In this document: positions 12,452 to 24,266 of the stretch, piece after piece | How positions within the stretch are numbered: position 1 is the first letter of the stretch | Layout of the letters: the number at the start of each line of letters is the position of its first letter | Origin: Allium sativum | Lineage: Eukaryota; Streptophyta; Magnoliopsida; Asparagales; Amaryllidaceae | Reading direction: 5' to 3' | NCBI GenBank assembly: GCA_030737875.1 | Contig: CM060909.1 | Coordinates: 30,525,659 to 30,589,658, forward strand | Length of the DNA stretch: 64,000 nt | The notes under the pieces: generated by a model | Seen by the model: the letters and a program-made list of their open reading frames with translations, nothing else | Told to the model about the DNA's origin: nothing | Database searches by the model: none | Program-made: the position numbers and the translations under genes

Positions 12452-13735
12452 CGATCACCTCACTTGTTTCTTTTCCAGTTTTCGTTCCTCAGTAGAAAAC
12501 GGAGAGCTTCAAAAATCAAATATGGCCACTGCCTTAAATCAAAATCGAAACCTCAGAAACTAAATCAAAGTCAACCCCTATCTGTTTCTACAAACCGCGC
12601 TCTTCTTCCTTCCAGAATAAATCGAGCCTCTTTAAGGGAACCGCGATGAGTTGGGGGAGGGGTCCCGACCTCGATTGAAGCACGGAAAAGTGGTTCTAGT
12701 TTGTAAATCGCAGGGGTTTGGGGAATCAACTAGTGTGTTCGATGTTGGGAACGGAGATGGCTTAGGTTTGCGAGCGGAAGTCTGTAAGGCTGCCATGGGT
12801 TTGTCGCGATTCAGTGAAGGAAGATGGATGGGTACTTCGATGTTGGGAAACAGTCGGGGTTTGAGGAATCTGGTGTTGAGATGGTTCGCACCCTTTACTG
12901 GTGGCGTGGGGTTGCGTGATGTCGAGGTCACCTCCCTGGGTTCCAACCTGGAGCTGTGGAGATGAGGAAATCAATGGTAGTGGTTTCGCTGGAGGTTGGT
13001 GGCATTCGGTGATGTAATGGTGTCGAAGTCATTTGGTATATGGCAACAACAGGAGGTGATGTATTGGAAGGTGCAATCTATGCTTGTTTCATTGAAAAGT
13101 CGAAGTGGAGAGGAGTGTAAGGTTTAGTGGTCTTGGGTTTCATAAGGAGAAGCAGAGGAGTTCATGTTCGTCATTTTGTTGTAGCACAGTGGAGCGGGGC
13201 AGAGAAATATGGGAAAAGTATTAGTCATGGATTTAAGGTAATTTTTAATAATTAGTTTAAATTTGTGTGAAATAATAATGAGATATGTTATTCATTTTAG
13301 ATCCATTAGAGTCACCATCGATTGTTGAACTCATATGAACAGATTTAACCTTAAGTGTTTAACGCGGACAACTTAGTTGTATCATTAACATAATTATTGT
13401 ATATAGAATTAAGGTAATAAAATTATGGTAATGATGATTAACTAAAAATGTTAATTATATATATATATATATAATTAGAACTTATAAAATAACACAATTC
13501 GTTCACACGCTATCAGATTGGATCGTAGTGACGTTATCTAAGCAATGGAATTCAAATTCGGATGTATTGCGAAGGAAAAATTCTGGCGAGTAAATCTCAC
13601 TCACTTTTCATTTAAAATTATTTTTATTAGTTAAAAATAATTGGTGTCGCTTGTTTGAATGCTGTTTGGTTGATTTAAATATATTAGTTATTTAGGGTTG
13701 ACTAATATATATATTGGTTTGGTGATTGGATTATT

Positions 13736-13781
13736 CCCGCTGTATCATTAGCGGATGCCCGCGGTATCATTAGCGGATGAA
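13736..13781. repeat. Duplicated CCGCT...AGCGG hairpin in LTR D
   Basis: Two adjacent copies of CCGCKGTATCATTAGCGG. Each can fold with CCGCT/AGCGG-type arms. They lie just upstream of the block GGGTGCAGG..CAGGTTGGA shared with LTRs E and F. Confidence 0.6.
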
Positions 13782-14339
13782 CCTACGCCCACGTATATAA
13801 GTCGATCCCCTTTTATACCGCGATATCCTGCCTCGAAGCAGGATGGGTATTATTTATGTTGACTAACGTCTGTGGGTGCAGGAAAACAGGTTGGAGGAAT
13901 CCAACTGGATTTCTCAAAAATATATTATCTGTTTGTTTGTTTGCTTGATTTCATATATTCATATATGACATGTTAAAAATAAAATGATTGAAAAATTGGA
14001 TGATTTGTTTGTTTTAAATATCACTGGGCTAAGTGTTAATTTATTTAAAATATCGTGGAAAGGATATTTGAAATTTAAAAGGGAAATTCTATTTTAGAAA
14101 AATAGAAATTGAATTTTTAAATAGATTTGAAATATAAACTTGTTTTGAAGAAAATAAAACAAGTAGTTTCTTTATAAACGAAGTTTATAAATAGTTCTTT
14201 TATAAACGAAGTTTATAAATAAAGTGAAAAGAATTTTCATTGGAAAATTCAGAAATAAAAATACAAGTGTGAAATTGAAAAGGGAAATCTATTTTCAAAA
14301 AAAATAGAAATATCGATTTCAAAAGGAATTGAAATCGAG

Positions 14340-14960
14340 ACTTGTATAAAGAATGAATAAAGAAAATTCAAATAGAAATTGAATATAAAAATTCAAATAG
14401 AAATTGAATATAGAAAATATAAAGGAATTCAAATATAGAATTCAAACAGATTGAAACAAGAATTTGAATATAGAATTCAAATAGAAACAGAATTTGAAAA
14501 TAAGAATTTATAGAATTAAAATGGAATTTGAAAATAAAATTCAAATAGATTTTGTATATAGGAAATTTTAAATAGAATTTGTATATAGAATTTGAATAGA
14601 ATTTGAATATATTTTGAATATACAGAAATTTGAATTCAAAGGAATTCAAATAGAATTTGAATTCAAATGAATTCAAATAGAATTTGAATTCAAAGGAATT
14701 CAAATGGATTTGAAGAAAGGGAGCTCAAATGAAATTCAAATATAGAGATTTGAAAATAATGGAATTTAAACTAGGGAATTTGAATATAGGAATTCAAATG
14801 GAGTTTGAACATATGAAATTCAAAAGAAATTCAAATATAGAATTTGAACGTAGAAATTCAAATGGGATTTAAATAAAGGAAATTCGAATATAGAAATTCA
14901 AATAGAATTTGAAAAATAGAAGTGAATTGAAATTTGAATATAGAATTTCAAATTGAAGTG
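14340..14960. repeat. AATTTGAATTC-rich low-complexity tract in LTR D
   Basis: About 600 bases of iterated GAATTCAAATAGAATTTGAA-like units. Solo LTR C has the reverse-complement counterpart at 35290-35760 (CAATTTCAATTCGATTTGAA units). The Asn/Phe-rich minus frame over 14368-14703 is only this repeat. Confidence 0.75.
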
Positions 14961-16649
14961 AAATAGATCAGAAATGCTATGTTGAATTGGAAGAAATTGA
15001 TTTAATATATCATAATAGAGTTGAATTTATTCAAACGAAGTTTAAAACATTTATATATATATAAATATAATTAAAACGAACTCGCCGCAGCGCTGCAGTT
15101 CGTAAATTGTCGTTTCGAACTTCAATTGAGTATACAGAACTCGATTGAAGTCGAAATTCTTTGAAACAAGAAACGTCAGGACCGATTTGATAATAGTTTT
15201 CTAATGGAAGAGAAATATCTGGATTTCGTCGTATAGATTTTGAGTTATATCAAAATCAAATTTTCAGAAAAGCAGCGCCATAACCATTTAAAAACCATAA
15301 CGATTTATTTAATTTTATAAAAGGATTTAAGCAAATACAATCCGAATTTCTATTTAGAAAAATTTCAGAGTTGAGTTGTAAAATATATGCGAATTCAAGT
15401 TGTGTAAATGAATATGATTTTTGAAACAGAAATCAGATTAGTTGATTATTGAATAAAATTAACTAATTTGAATAGAAATTAGTTAATGAGATTTTGAATT
15501 GATATTGGGCTTTGAATAAGTGAATTCGATTTGAAAATTTATATTCGAAATCGAAAAGGAAACTAGAATTGAAATTAGAATTCAATTTTGTATTGAGCAA
15601 GTTAAATATTTTATTTGAACAGGTTATGTTCAAAACAAAGAAGTGAAATAGGCGAAATAGGTAATTAAAGAATAAATGAGCGAAAACTGAATTCAAACGA
15701 TTGGTTTGAGATGAATTGAGTTGAAAACAGGTGAACATGTGTTAGACAGGTATGGGATGAAGTATATGAAGATTTTAATTTATGTGCCTAACAAAAAGGT
15801 ACACTTTAAATTCATATATGAGGTTTTATGCGCCATATCGACAAGCCGCTTGGCTTTTTCTTTTTCTTTTGGATTGGAAAGGGCCATGGGAGGCTATTTG
15901 AAATATCCCGAAGCTCCCGGTACAAGGGAGGTTATGGCGAATTTTTCCGGGAATTTAAGGAGTTAGAATATTTTTAAGAAATTTTGATAGTTTGAAATCA
16001 ATATATCAATATATATAGAATTCGATAAGGAAACGAATTTTAAAATATAATATTATAAACCAAAAGGGAAATCTATTAATTAGAAATAGAAAGCGAACTT
16101 TATGCATGTTTTAAAAATGAATAATTGGGTTTTATAGTGTGTTTATTCGAGGTAAGTGGTTTTGCCATTTTGAAGTTGAGGATGTTTCCAGTTAAGGTCT
16201 GAGAGGTAATTTTACCCCAACTTGATTGATTTCATTTTTAATTGATAAATAGCAAGATCCAGTCTCGAAGAGAAGTGTTTGAATAATAGTTTGGTTGAAT
16301 AAAATATTTTGGGTTGTTTGTAACGATGTTGTATACAACATTCGTTTTAACTCAAGTGATGAAATTTTGGAAATATAAAAGTAAATATTTCTTGAGTATA
16401 ATAGTCGGGATAGAGATAAGTGATTGAAATTGTTTCCAATTGCAAATATAGATATTTTCTAATATATAGAAAATAAAAGAAGTTGATATTTGGAAACGTT
16501 TTCCAAATGGCATAAGAGACCAAGATGATTATTGAAAATATTTGGTTAACAAATATTGATAGGGAAATGGAGAAGAGATTTAATTAATGAAAATATTAAT
16601 TAAAGAGCCCAGTGATTTGTTTGATATGTTGGATGAACACTTGTTTTTA

Positions 16650-16677
16650 TTCGATAGTTAAATCACAGACTATCGAA
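16650..16677 (+). other. Conserved hairpin in LTR D
   Basis: TTCGATAGT, loop TAAATCACAG, then ACTATCGAA: a perfect nine-pair stem. The homologous positions in LTRs E and F keep the stem with compensating or wobble changes at the third pair. Confidence 0.65.
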
Positions 16678-17053
16678 GTTTTTGACCATCGTTGTCAATA
16701 TGGAGAGACCGGTTGGATTATTATCCGTGAACCACTCTGTATTGGCAGTAGCGTTGCGAATCAGAATATATGGAAATAACCGAAGACGAAGTGAATTGCA
16801 AGGGTTTTTCTATTAATAGAAATTGTGCCTTCGGTTTCGTTCAGTCCCAGAATGAACGTATATAGACGAATGTCTGACAGAGTATTTCCAATAATTGAAG
16901 ATGTTGATCTGTATAAATATATATGGTGGCAACGGATTTATTCCCTTAGCATAACATCCAGAATATTCGTGCAAATCAATTAGTGATTAACGGATCTGAC
17001 AATGTGGCATTCAAAGTGATTGTGCTATCAATGAATAGAAAGTAAACGTAGCC

Positions 17054-17320
17054 TCAGGCCTCAACAACCGGGAAATGACAAAAATCGGGCAGACAGTGTG
17101 GCTATGTGGGTCGCTCCCATTAGGGTGTATTATCACCTATCTAGAGATTCATTTAATTCCTTATTCTATTCGATGCTGTCCCATTCGGGAGACGGTTGCT
17201 GATCCCAACCGTTGGTGATATACATTCGATACACTCAAGCGAAATGAGTGGTCGGTCATGTGTGGGCCGGGTTGCAAGACGTTCTTATTGAACCCAGTGT
17301 ATCGCCTCTAGAGTACACTG
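17054..17320 (+). other. Conserved R-U5 blocks of the giant-LTR family (copy in D)
   Basis: Two blocks: GGCTATGTGGGTCGCTCCCA with its flanks (17054-17148), and GGTCGGTCATGTGTGGGCCG followed by a GTTGCAAGACGTTCTT segment (17247-17300). Close matches are at 6672-6765 and 6512-6592 (LTR E, minus) and at 59727-59817 and 59912-59980 (LTR F, plus). The neighbouring sequence is much less similar, so these blocks look constrained. Confidence 0.65.
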
Positions 17321-17594
17321 ATCGGAAGGTGGTTCCATACCTTGTCATGTTGGAAATCCAATCTCCAATAAGCGCCATGCGGTTTTTGATTTTATACTAT
17401 GTATGTGGAGCGTGAGATGCAAGCGTTCTGCTAGATTGTTATCTATTTGATTTAGACACTACTATAATATCACTGGATTTTCGTATCAAAGTGTTTTGGG
17501 TTATACTAAGGTAAAAACCATCCATGTTTATGTGTGGGTTGGTCATACTATTATCATTTCTTTTGATAGGATTTTAAAAGTTAAACAAATGGTT

Positions 17595-17710
17595 GGGGTT
17601 TACTCACACCAGTCCCATGACTGACCCAGAGTTTATTTTGTTTTGTTTTCCCTAAACTCTTGGGTGCCCAAATTTGTACGGGCAGTCAAGTAGTCGGGAT
17701 TTTTCAGATT
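17595..17710 (+). other. Conserved R-U5 block near the end of LTR D
   Basis: It contains ACTCACACCAGTCCCATGAC, CCAGAGTTTATTTTG and CCTAAACTCTTGGGTGCCC. The reverse complement is present in LTR E (6120-6215) and solo LTR C (32185-32275). LTR G has a weak trace around 60350-60430. Confidence 0.65.
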
Positions 17711-18524
17711 CACTTGGAAGAGCTAGAAGTAGGAAGCTTCACCAGTTCGCTATAGACTATCATATATTCCGCTGTGAACCATGTTTGTATCTGGAAACGG
17801 GTGTTTATAACTGTTCCAGGAATAACTATTGTGCTCTGATGATGGTATGTATATAAAGTTACTGATTTGTATTTCAAAGGTTATGTTATATAATATATTT
17901 TATTCGTCCCGCTGTGAGTTGTGATCTTCATTTTCTTCTATTCTAATATTTCATTCTTTCTATTCCTCATCCTCTAACTTCTTTCTAATAATGATTCGTA
18001 TTTCTGTGCAATTTGGGTTGGACGTGTGGTGTTATTAGTCAACTCAGATAGTGCGGATTTCCGGGCCATTACAGTTGTTGTCACGATTCTGTTATTTTCT
18101 TCTTCTTCTTACTTCTGCAGTTTCTTTTTTGTTAGTTTTGAGATCTGTTATTTGTTGGTGGTGATTTTAGTAGACGAGCATTGTTGGTAATTTTGAGATC
18201 TGTTGTTTGTTGCTGCTAAAATAAATAAATAAATATAGTTGTGGTTGGAGATCGTAGGAGGTTGAAGTTGTTTTGTTGAATTGTTTCAGATTGAGTACAT
18301 GATTAGATTGAAGTGTAGTTTCGGACAAGGGATGGTGATCGAGCTTAGGAAGAGTTTGAAGAGTTTGTTCTGATGATGTTGAGGTAAAGGTGATGGGTTA
18401 ATTGAGTTGTTAGAGAGTAACATAAGTTTGAAGATGTTTATTGTTTGTTTGATGTCTGTATCGGTAACCTTGTTTATTAGGAGGGCAACTGACGTTGATT
18501 GAAGGTGGTATATTGTATTGTAAG

Positions 18525-18674
18525 GTATGTTTGGAGGATGCAAATATATGCTGACTCATCCCTATTGATTTGGTTTTGGTTTTGTTTGATATGTTTGCGG
18601 GATGCAAACATATGCAAACTCATAACATTTTTGTTTATTTTGTTTTCTTTTTATGTTTGGGAGATGCAAACATA
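18525..18674. repeat. Three iterated TGTTTG...GCAAACA hairpins
   Basis: Three units at about 64-base spacing: an imperfect one at 18525-18551; a perfect 10-pair stem with a 5-base loop at 18589-18613 (ATATGTTTGC / GCAAACATAT); and an 8-pair stem at 18652-18674. The units share a GATGCAAAYATA segment, and the first two are followed by a CTCAT-type tail. Their role is unknown. Confidence 0.7.
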
Positions 18675-19415
18675 CAAATACATCCGGGACCAGTTTTGTC
18701 ATTTGGTCGCTCAGATCTTTTGCTTACCAATTAGATTGAAGATAGTTGTTGAGTTGTTTGGAGTTGTAGTTGAATGTTTGATGCTTGGTGTTTGTTGTTA
18801 CTCTCTAACAATATTGAAATGGTTGCTCGATCTTGCTACTCTTTGGTTTGCAGCTTCTATTTGGAAAACTCGGTAACAATGAGGTCCTTTTGTGCTTTAC
18901 TGATGTATCTCTCTCCTCTCTATATCAAATTCTAACAGTTCATGCAGCTCTCTTAGACTCAAACATTCATATTCTAATAAAGCATAAGCTCAACCTCTAC
19001 ATGATCTATGAAGCATTGATGTTGGCTGAGTTTTTCAAATCAAGGAACCATGTTGGTGTTACCACTTCTCCATAACTACGAACTCTACCACTAGTTTCCA
19101 TTCCCCTTGTTGCTACATATGCTTATAGTCTTACTTCTGGTGTTGCATCGCCACTGTTATCAAATGATTCATCTAGCTTTTGTGCTATAAGTACCTACAA
19201 AAATTTGCATTAGCATAAAGGTTAAATATTACCGTTTGTCATGATGGATAATAATAAAAAAATTCTATAGTTTGACGATATATGAATAGGTTATTTACTA
19301 ATGACCAGTAATGTCATAACTCTCTTCTATTCCTTTCTCTTCATATATATATTTGATAATATGTTTTTAATAAATAACTTCCATTAAATTTCAATAACAT
19401 GGTGTAGTAATAGGA

Positions 19416-19504
19416 TCATAGTAGGGTGATACTAGTGAAATACAATAAATCTTAACAAATCATAGTAGGGTGATACTAGTGAAACACAATAGATCTTAAC
19501 AAAA
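19416..19504. repeat. 44-bp direct tandem duplication
   Basis: Two nearly identical copies beginning TCATAGTAGGGTGATACTAG, at 19416 and 19460. Confidence 0.85.
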
Positions 19505-21033
19505 CAAGAACATAACTCCAAGATAAGTGGTTTTGAATCTATTGGAAAAACGGTTGTGAAATTTCATTGCTTACCCATTGTTAAACGTCATGGTTAAATG
19601 GTTTTTTTTATGTCATACTATCATCGAGGTAGCATATATCAAGGAAAAAGATTTTGATATCCATGTGATTGAGACAGTTAATGGAGAAGATACAGTGACA
19701 AATTATCCACACGTGCTATATATTTACATCTACATCAATGATGTAAGTAATGTTATGTGGATTGGGATGCACTTTATCATAAAAAATGCAAGGGTTTGGC
19801 ATGAATTCCTTCAAATATGATGCTTTAAGATAATGCATTTACACATTTAAATGTTCTCTTTGTTTTTATTGCAATTAGTTTAATATGATATAATCACTCC
19901 AAGATAAGTACGGATTTTTTAAGGCGGCTTAATTATGCCCGCATCTAAATGTATTTAGGTCCAATTTTTATTTCGCCATTAATTGTAAAATAATATGGGC
20001 ATTTTCTTTAATTTTACCCTACTTGCGTATCCTTAATAGTAACAAATTTGATAGTGTAAATCCATAACCGATAATTTAAAAGAAGTAAAATGAACAACTT
20101 CCATAATACATTTGATTATATATGGCTATGAGGTACCCCTATAATCTGTGTAGTCTTTAAAATACAAATTTATTACAAACTATATTAAGAGAAGGAGCCA
20201 TTAATTGATGGAAACAAAAATAATGGTTTTTGTAACAATCTATGGTTTTAATCATTTAATATTGAATATTTAATTTTATATATTAAAATATTGGTTTATA
20301 ATAATTCAAATTTAAAACATAGGGATTATTTCCAAGTTAGTAACTGAAATTTAGAAACAAAGACTATTTATAAAATATTTGATTTTGTGAAATTTAACAT
20401 TTGAATGGTGAATTAAGTATATGGATTTTTATTTAATGTTAATGTAATGACTTGAATGGCTTTCTTTTAGCACTTTATGAATTAATGAAAAATAACAATG
20501 ATTTCTTTTGTAATTCGTCTATAGTTATTCCTAGTTAAAATATATAATCAGGAGATACATTTTTATTTTATGGCCCGGTTTCTTTTGGCATATTTTTAGT
20601 TTAATTTACTTAATTTTTCCATCATTTTTATATTGGAAAATACAGAAATTAGATTTAACCATCCTCGGGGTCCATCCTAGGACTTTTGGTAGTCAAAGCA
20701 AAAAGCGAAAATGAGGCCTTTCTACAGAAGCTAAAATTGTTTGGATTAAATTTTTAAGGATAATTTGAAGCAATTTTTTTTACTAATCGATTGGACTTAA
20801 ATCGTTTAACCACAACTTCCTATAAAAAATAATTATTTATCGACTAATTGTACATTATTTGGCCATTAAAAATTTATCAACTACTTATAATTTCGAATTA
20901 ATCCTAATTATTTAACATGAAATGTTGACACTATAAATTAAAATTTAAATTAATATATGACCACAAACCTAAAATTAAAAAGTAAGAGCGAAATTGGAAT
21001 TGCAACTCAACTCAAGCTTAACAATTCAGTAAC

Positions 21034-21561
21034 GTGCAGATTTCAACACAAGAGATTTCAGTTGTGGAATAATTTTCTGCAGAGCAGTCTACTAGAGTAC
21101 CTGCTACTCCAGATTCAGTGGGTATCCTAGACAGTTTCCTGCTTGAGAACTTTGACCTTAAGTCAGATTCTAGATCCTTTAAGAAGCCTAAGTCAAAAGG
21201 GAAGCAAAAGATAAACATAGAACAAATAATGCTTGATACTATAGTAAGTTTTGAGGTTGATCTAGACTCCGGCGAGCTTGACCCATATCTTAACAATGAA
21301 AAACGAAAACTCACGGAACTTATGTCAAAAAACTACAATGCTCTACAAAAGAGTAAAACTGATAATTCCAATGGCAAGAAACATGTAACTAACCCATACG
21401 CTAATATCCCTCCGCCTCCTACATATAAGCCCAGACCACCGGACATCATCATAGCAAATGCTCCTTCATCGTCTGTGGCTGACGTGGGAAGCACAGGAAG
21501 ATCCCCTATTACGCGCAACAAAACAAGATCCGTGGTGCATACCTTTTTTGATAATGGTTAA
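21034..21561 (+). pseudogene. 5'-truncated ORF of the retrocopy, unknown protein
   Basis: The frame is open from the 5' junction to the stop at 21559, except for one in-frame TAA at 21070-21072. It encodes about 175 residues of a C-terminal end. Visible features are: a Ser/Asp-containing stretch (SVGILDSFLLENFDLKSDS), a basic KPKSKGKQK segment, an acidic-then-charged helix-like stretch (DSGELDPYLNNEKRKLTELM), a proline-rich run (IPPPPTYKPRPPDI) and a basic TRNKTR near the end. No catalytic motif is seen and I do not recognise a family. The upstream stop and the missing start argue that it is dead. The absence of other breaks suggests a fairly recent insertion. Confidence 0.6.
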
Positions 21562-21742
21562 TAGTAATTGTGAATTTCATGCTATCCTTTGGCACGATGA
21601 ATTTAAAATGCAATATGTAATGTTGTATGTTGATGTAATGCAGTAATGTATTTGTGAATTCCCCTGCGTGGGAACGTGCATTTTGTAGTTAATATACACT
21701 TGGTATATCACGTGAGTGAATGGTACCTTTTCACTTTCTAAT

Positions 21743-21748
21743 AATAAA
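21743..21748 (+). terminator. Poly(A) signal of the retrocopy
   Basis: AATAAA lies about 40 bases before the genomic poly(A) run, fitting the 3' end of the parent mRNA. Confidence 0.7.
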
Positions 21749-21811
21749 GTGTAACAGATCATTGTAAAAACCGGTCAGTCTTGGCCAAAAAAAAAAAAAA
21801 CAATTCAGTAA

Positions 21812-24261
21812 TATATAAATTGAAGAAGAATACTAATTATATCCAAAGAAACTGAATTGCTCAAGGAGCGTAATTTATAGGGCAAACATATCAAGGATAA
21901 CAACATTCAAAATGCAGGAAACCCACATGCAATTTGTATGATGACGAGATCATGCTCTGGTCATTAAGAAATAAAGACTAATCAAATTTGTGTGATGTTT
22001 ATAATTATTTATACATGTAATTTGTTGTATCCTAATAGAACATCTCCTATATCATTGAAATACTGTACGTTTGTATGTTTATGAATATTTCATCCTGTAA
22101 ACAATTGAAGAGAACATTGAAATGCTGAAACTGAAATCGACGAGTCCTAAAAAAAGGGTAAACTGAGTGTTGGCTGCCAGTAATACGTACATTTAAATTT
22201 AAAATATTAAATCCATTAATCCAATTATCCAAATTAGTGAATTTTTACCTATAAGTAACATCCTTGCAATTCCACTTCGGCTTCTAGTTCAACGAAAACT
22301 GTCATGCGAGCTTTTCAACCTTTGTTTGGGCCCTGCTTGAAGAATCGCGATTTGGATCCCTGTGGTTTGTGGATCATCGTCATACGCCGATTTTGTTGTT
22401 TTAATAGGCGATTCTGTGATTTTAGTTTGAGCTGTGCTAGAATGCCCGGGTGATATTTCACCAGAAAACACCCGAATCATACCTCCCACGTTGAATTCAG
22501 GGGGGTATATTTGTCTTTTATCCCTCTAATCACTGTGACTTTCTCTCTCTGCCGCATTTTTGTCCAATATCTGCTCTCCATGTTGGCCACATTTCAGAAC
22601 GAAAAGTTCTTTTCGGGCATAGTAGCATTTTTGTTTTAGTTTTGGCTTCGTTATTTGGTGATTTGGATCACGAATGTTTTCTGGTGTTTTCTCGATGAAA
22701 TGGTGCCCTATTTTGTTGGGTGCCCAAAGACATTACTTTTCTTGCATGGGCCAAGGGTCGGGTGTGCCATCCTTCAGCAAAACAATAGTGCTTTTGTAGT
22801 TATTCAGAATCTAAATTTATATATTTATCATTTCGAGATTGAGTCAAAACTCTGAAAACGATCGAATTTTTTTTTTGAAAATAACGATATCAGAGACAAA
22901 TTTATATAGTCTCAAAATAAAAAGCTAGAGATCACTGTCGAAACTCTTAGTCCTTCATTCTTTATTTTCAAGGGGATTTAATCTTGATCGTCCATTAATC
23001 TACTATTTTCTTAAGTTCGCCTTCCCTTTTTAACAAAATAAGTATGAATCCGTGCTTCGTATAGGGGTTGTGACTATTTTTATCAAATGTATGAGTGCTT
23101 GTTTTCTTATGTGAATCCCACAATGTAGAATTATTAAGTGCAAAAAATTTCGCTATAAGGATATTATGAGAAGTCATGCATATAAAATTACTACCTCCTC
23201 AATACACAATAGATGGAGCATCCATTCAGACACAAAAATGAACTATGAATCCCTAAATGCATTAATTAAGAAGCAACTAGGCGAATATACAAAGGACAGG
23301 AAGTAAAAAAAATTGCAAGCTCCAAAAGATGAATTGGTGGGTATGCACTTGATCGTGGCTACCGAATAGATAACAATAATCTACATCATTGCAAAGCTTT
23401 GGTAATTATTTTATTCAAAGCTCCAATTTAAAATCATAAATATTCACTTATCCAGGTATGTGCATGCAGACACGTAAACTCACTATAGATAACAGTAGAT
23501 TCAAAAAGTAGGTCACTTTTAGTATCAGTAGATTGTTAGATCTAATCAAAAATTACATAAGTTTGGTGTACCCATTCTTATTCATTAATTTAACTCATAG
23601 ATTGTCACAAAATAAATGAATCAGTAACCACATCAACCTATAATTGTTTCACATCACCATTTATATGTATGGAATCATATGTAAAAATAAATCAAAATTG
23701 ATAATTTTGTTAAAGGCATTCTCTTCAATAGTAGTTCAAAGTTGTTTACCCTCTTTTCTCAAGCAAAATCACACTGCGCTGTACAACATCTTATGGCAGT
23801 AGCTTACACTCCACTTGTAGGAACATCGCACTGCATCATTTCTATATCATTGATGGCCAACATTGGTTCTCAGCACACTGCATCAGATCACTTACTTAAC
23901 TCTTCACTTCTGAATCAGCTTTCCCCTACTAGTTATCAACTTTTAGTGTCATGCTATACACATGTTTTCTAGTGCAAGCATCTAAAGCACTGGTTAAGTT
24001 GCATTCATTTGTTATTCAAGCAGAGAAGCATGGCCTACCAACTGCTTTTTTTAGACCATTTCTCAACAATAAGGCTTGAAACATCCGAAAAATAAATAAT
24101 ACTTTAGTTGTTTCACCTCCTTACTACAATAGTAATTGAAGCATAAGCTTTATGAACCTAGTGTCTTGTACGCAACATCATCTCCCGTAGTCAACCACAT
24201 TTCCCTTCCTTCTTATTATCCCCAGTTAACTCATACACACTACCTTCAGCTCTATCGGCTT
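21812..24261. other. Unassigned AT-rich interval
   Basis: I see no conserved coding motif, terminal repeat or tandem array here. Small open frames (22289-22489 minus, 22655-22855 plus, 23742-23972 plus) are unsupported. It may be older degenerate repeat or host intergenic DNA into which the retrocopy and the TRIM inserted. Confidence 0.4.
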
Positions 24262-24266
24262 TACTA
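24262..24266. repeat. Target site duplication TACTA, left copy
   Basis: Identical to 24921-24925 at the far side of the TRIM array. Confidence 0.9.

Larger units (their letters stand above)
11850..18073 (+). mobile_element. Giant LTR D (3' LTR, about 6.2 kb)
   Basis: It runs from TGTAACGACC to CCGGGCCATTACA, with terminal inverted similarity longer than the usual TG/CA. The polypurine tract directly upstream makes it a 3' LTR. A TATA box at 12442 gives a U3 of about 0.6 kb, leaving about 5.6 kb after the promoter. Landmarks in order are: a moderately GC-rich leader (12600-13200), iterated CCGCT/AGCGG hairpins (13736-13781), GGGTGCAGGAAAACAGGTTG (13876), an AATTTGAATTC-rich tract (14340-14960), a conserved hairpin (16650), and conserved blocks at 17054-17300 and 17595-17700. 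These landmarks recur in LTRs E, F and, in part, C and G. No reading frame of interest. GTTGT follows the end; no matching upstream copy was identified. Confidence 0.8.
18074..21019. other. Unassigned interval between LTR D and the retrocopy
   Basis: About 2.9 kb of AT-rich DNA. 18074-18500 is G/T-rich on the plus strand. 18525-18674 holds three iterated hairpins and 19416-19504 a 44-bp tandem duplication. The small open frames (for example 18499-18876 and 19578-19820) have no motif that I recognise and are not supported as genes. 19505-21019 shows no further feature. Confidence 0.5.
21033..21800 (+). mobile_element. LINE-mobilised retrocopy with poly(A) tail and target duplication
   Basis: A 0.77-kb insert flanked by AACAATTCAGTAA at 21020-21032 and again at 21799-21811. 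It ends in 14 consecutive A residues (21787-21800), with an AATAAA signal at 21743-21748. This is the signature of an mRNA copied and inserted by LINE machinery. The 5' end is truncated inside an open reading frame. The parent could be a host mRNA or a LINE-related transcript; I do not recognise it. Confidence 0.85.

Noticed and set aside
14368..14703. Minus-strand Asn/Phe-rich open frame
   Set aside because: Pure product of the AATTTGAATTC repeat; no protein motif.
18499..18876. 125-residue plus-strand frame
   Set aside because: It runs through the iterated hairpins; residues show no family motif and no supporting start context.
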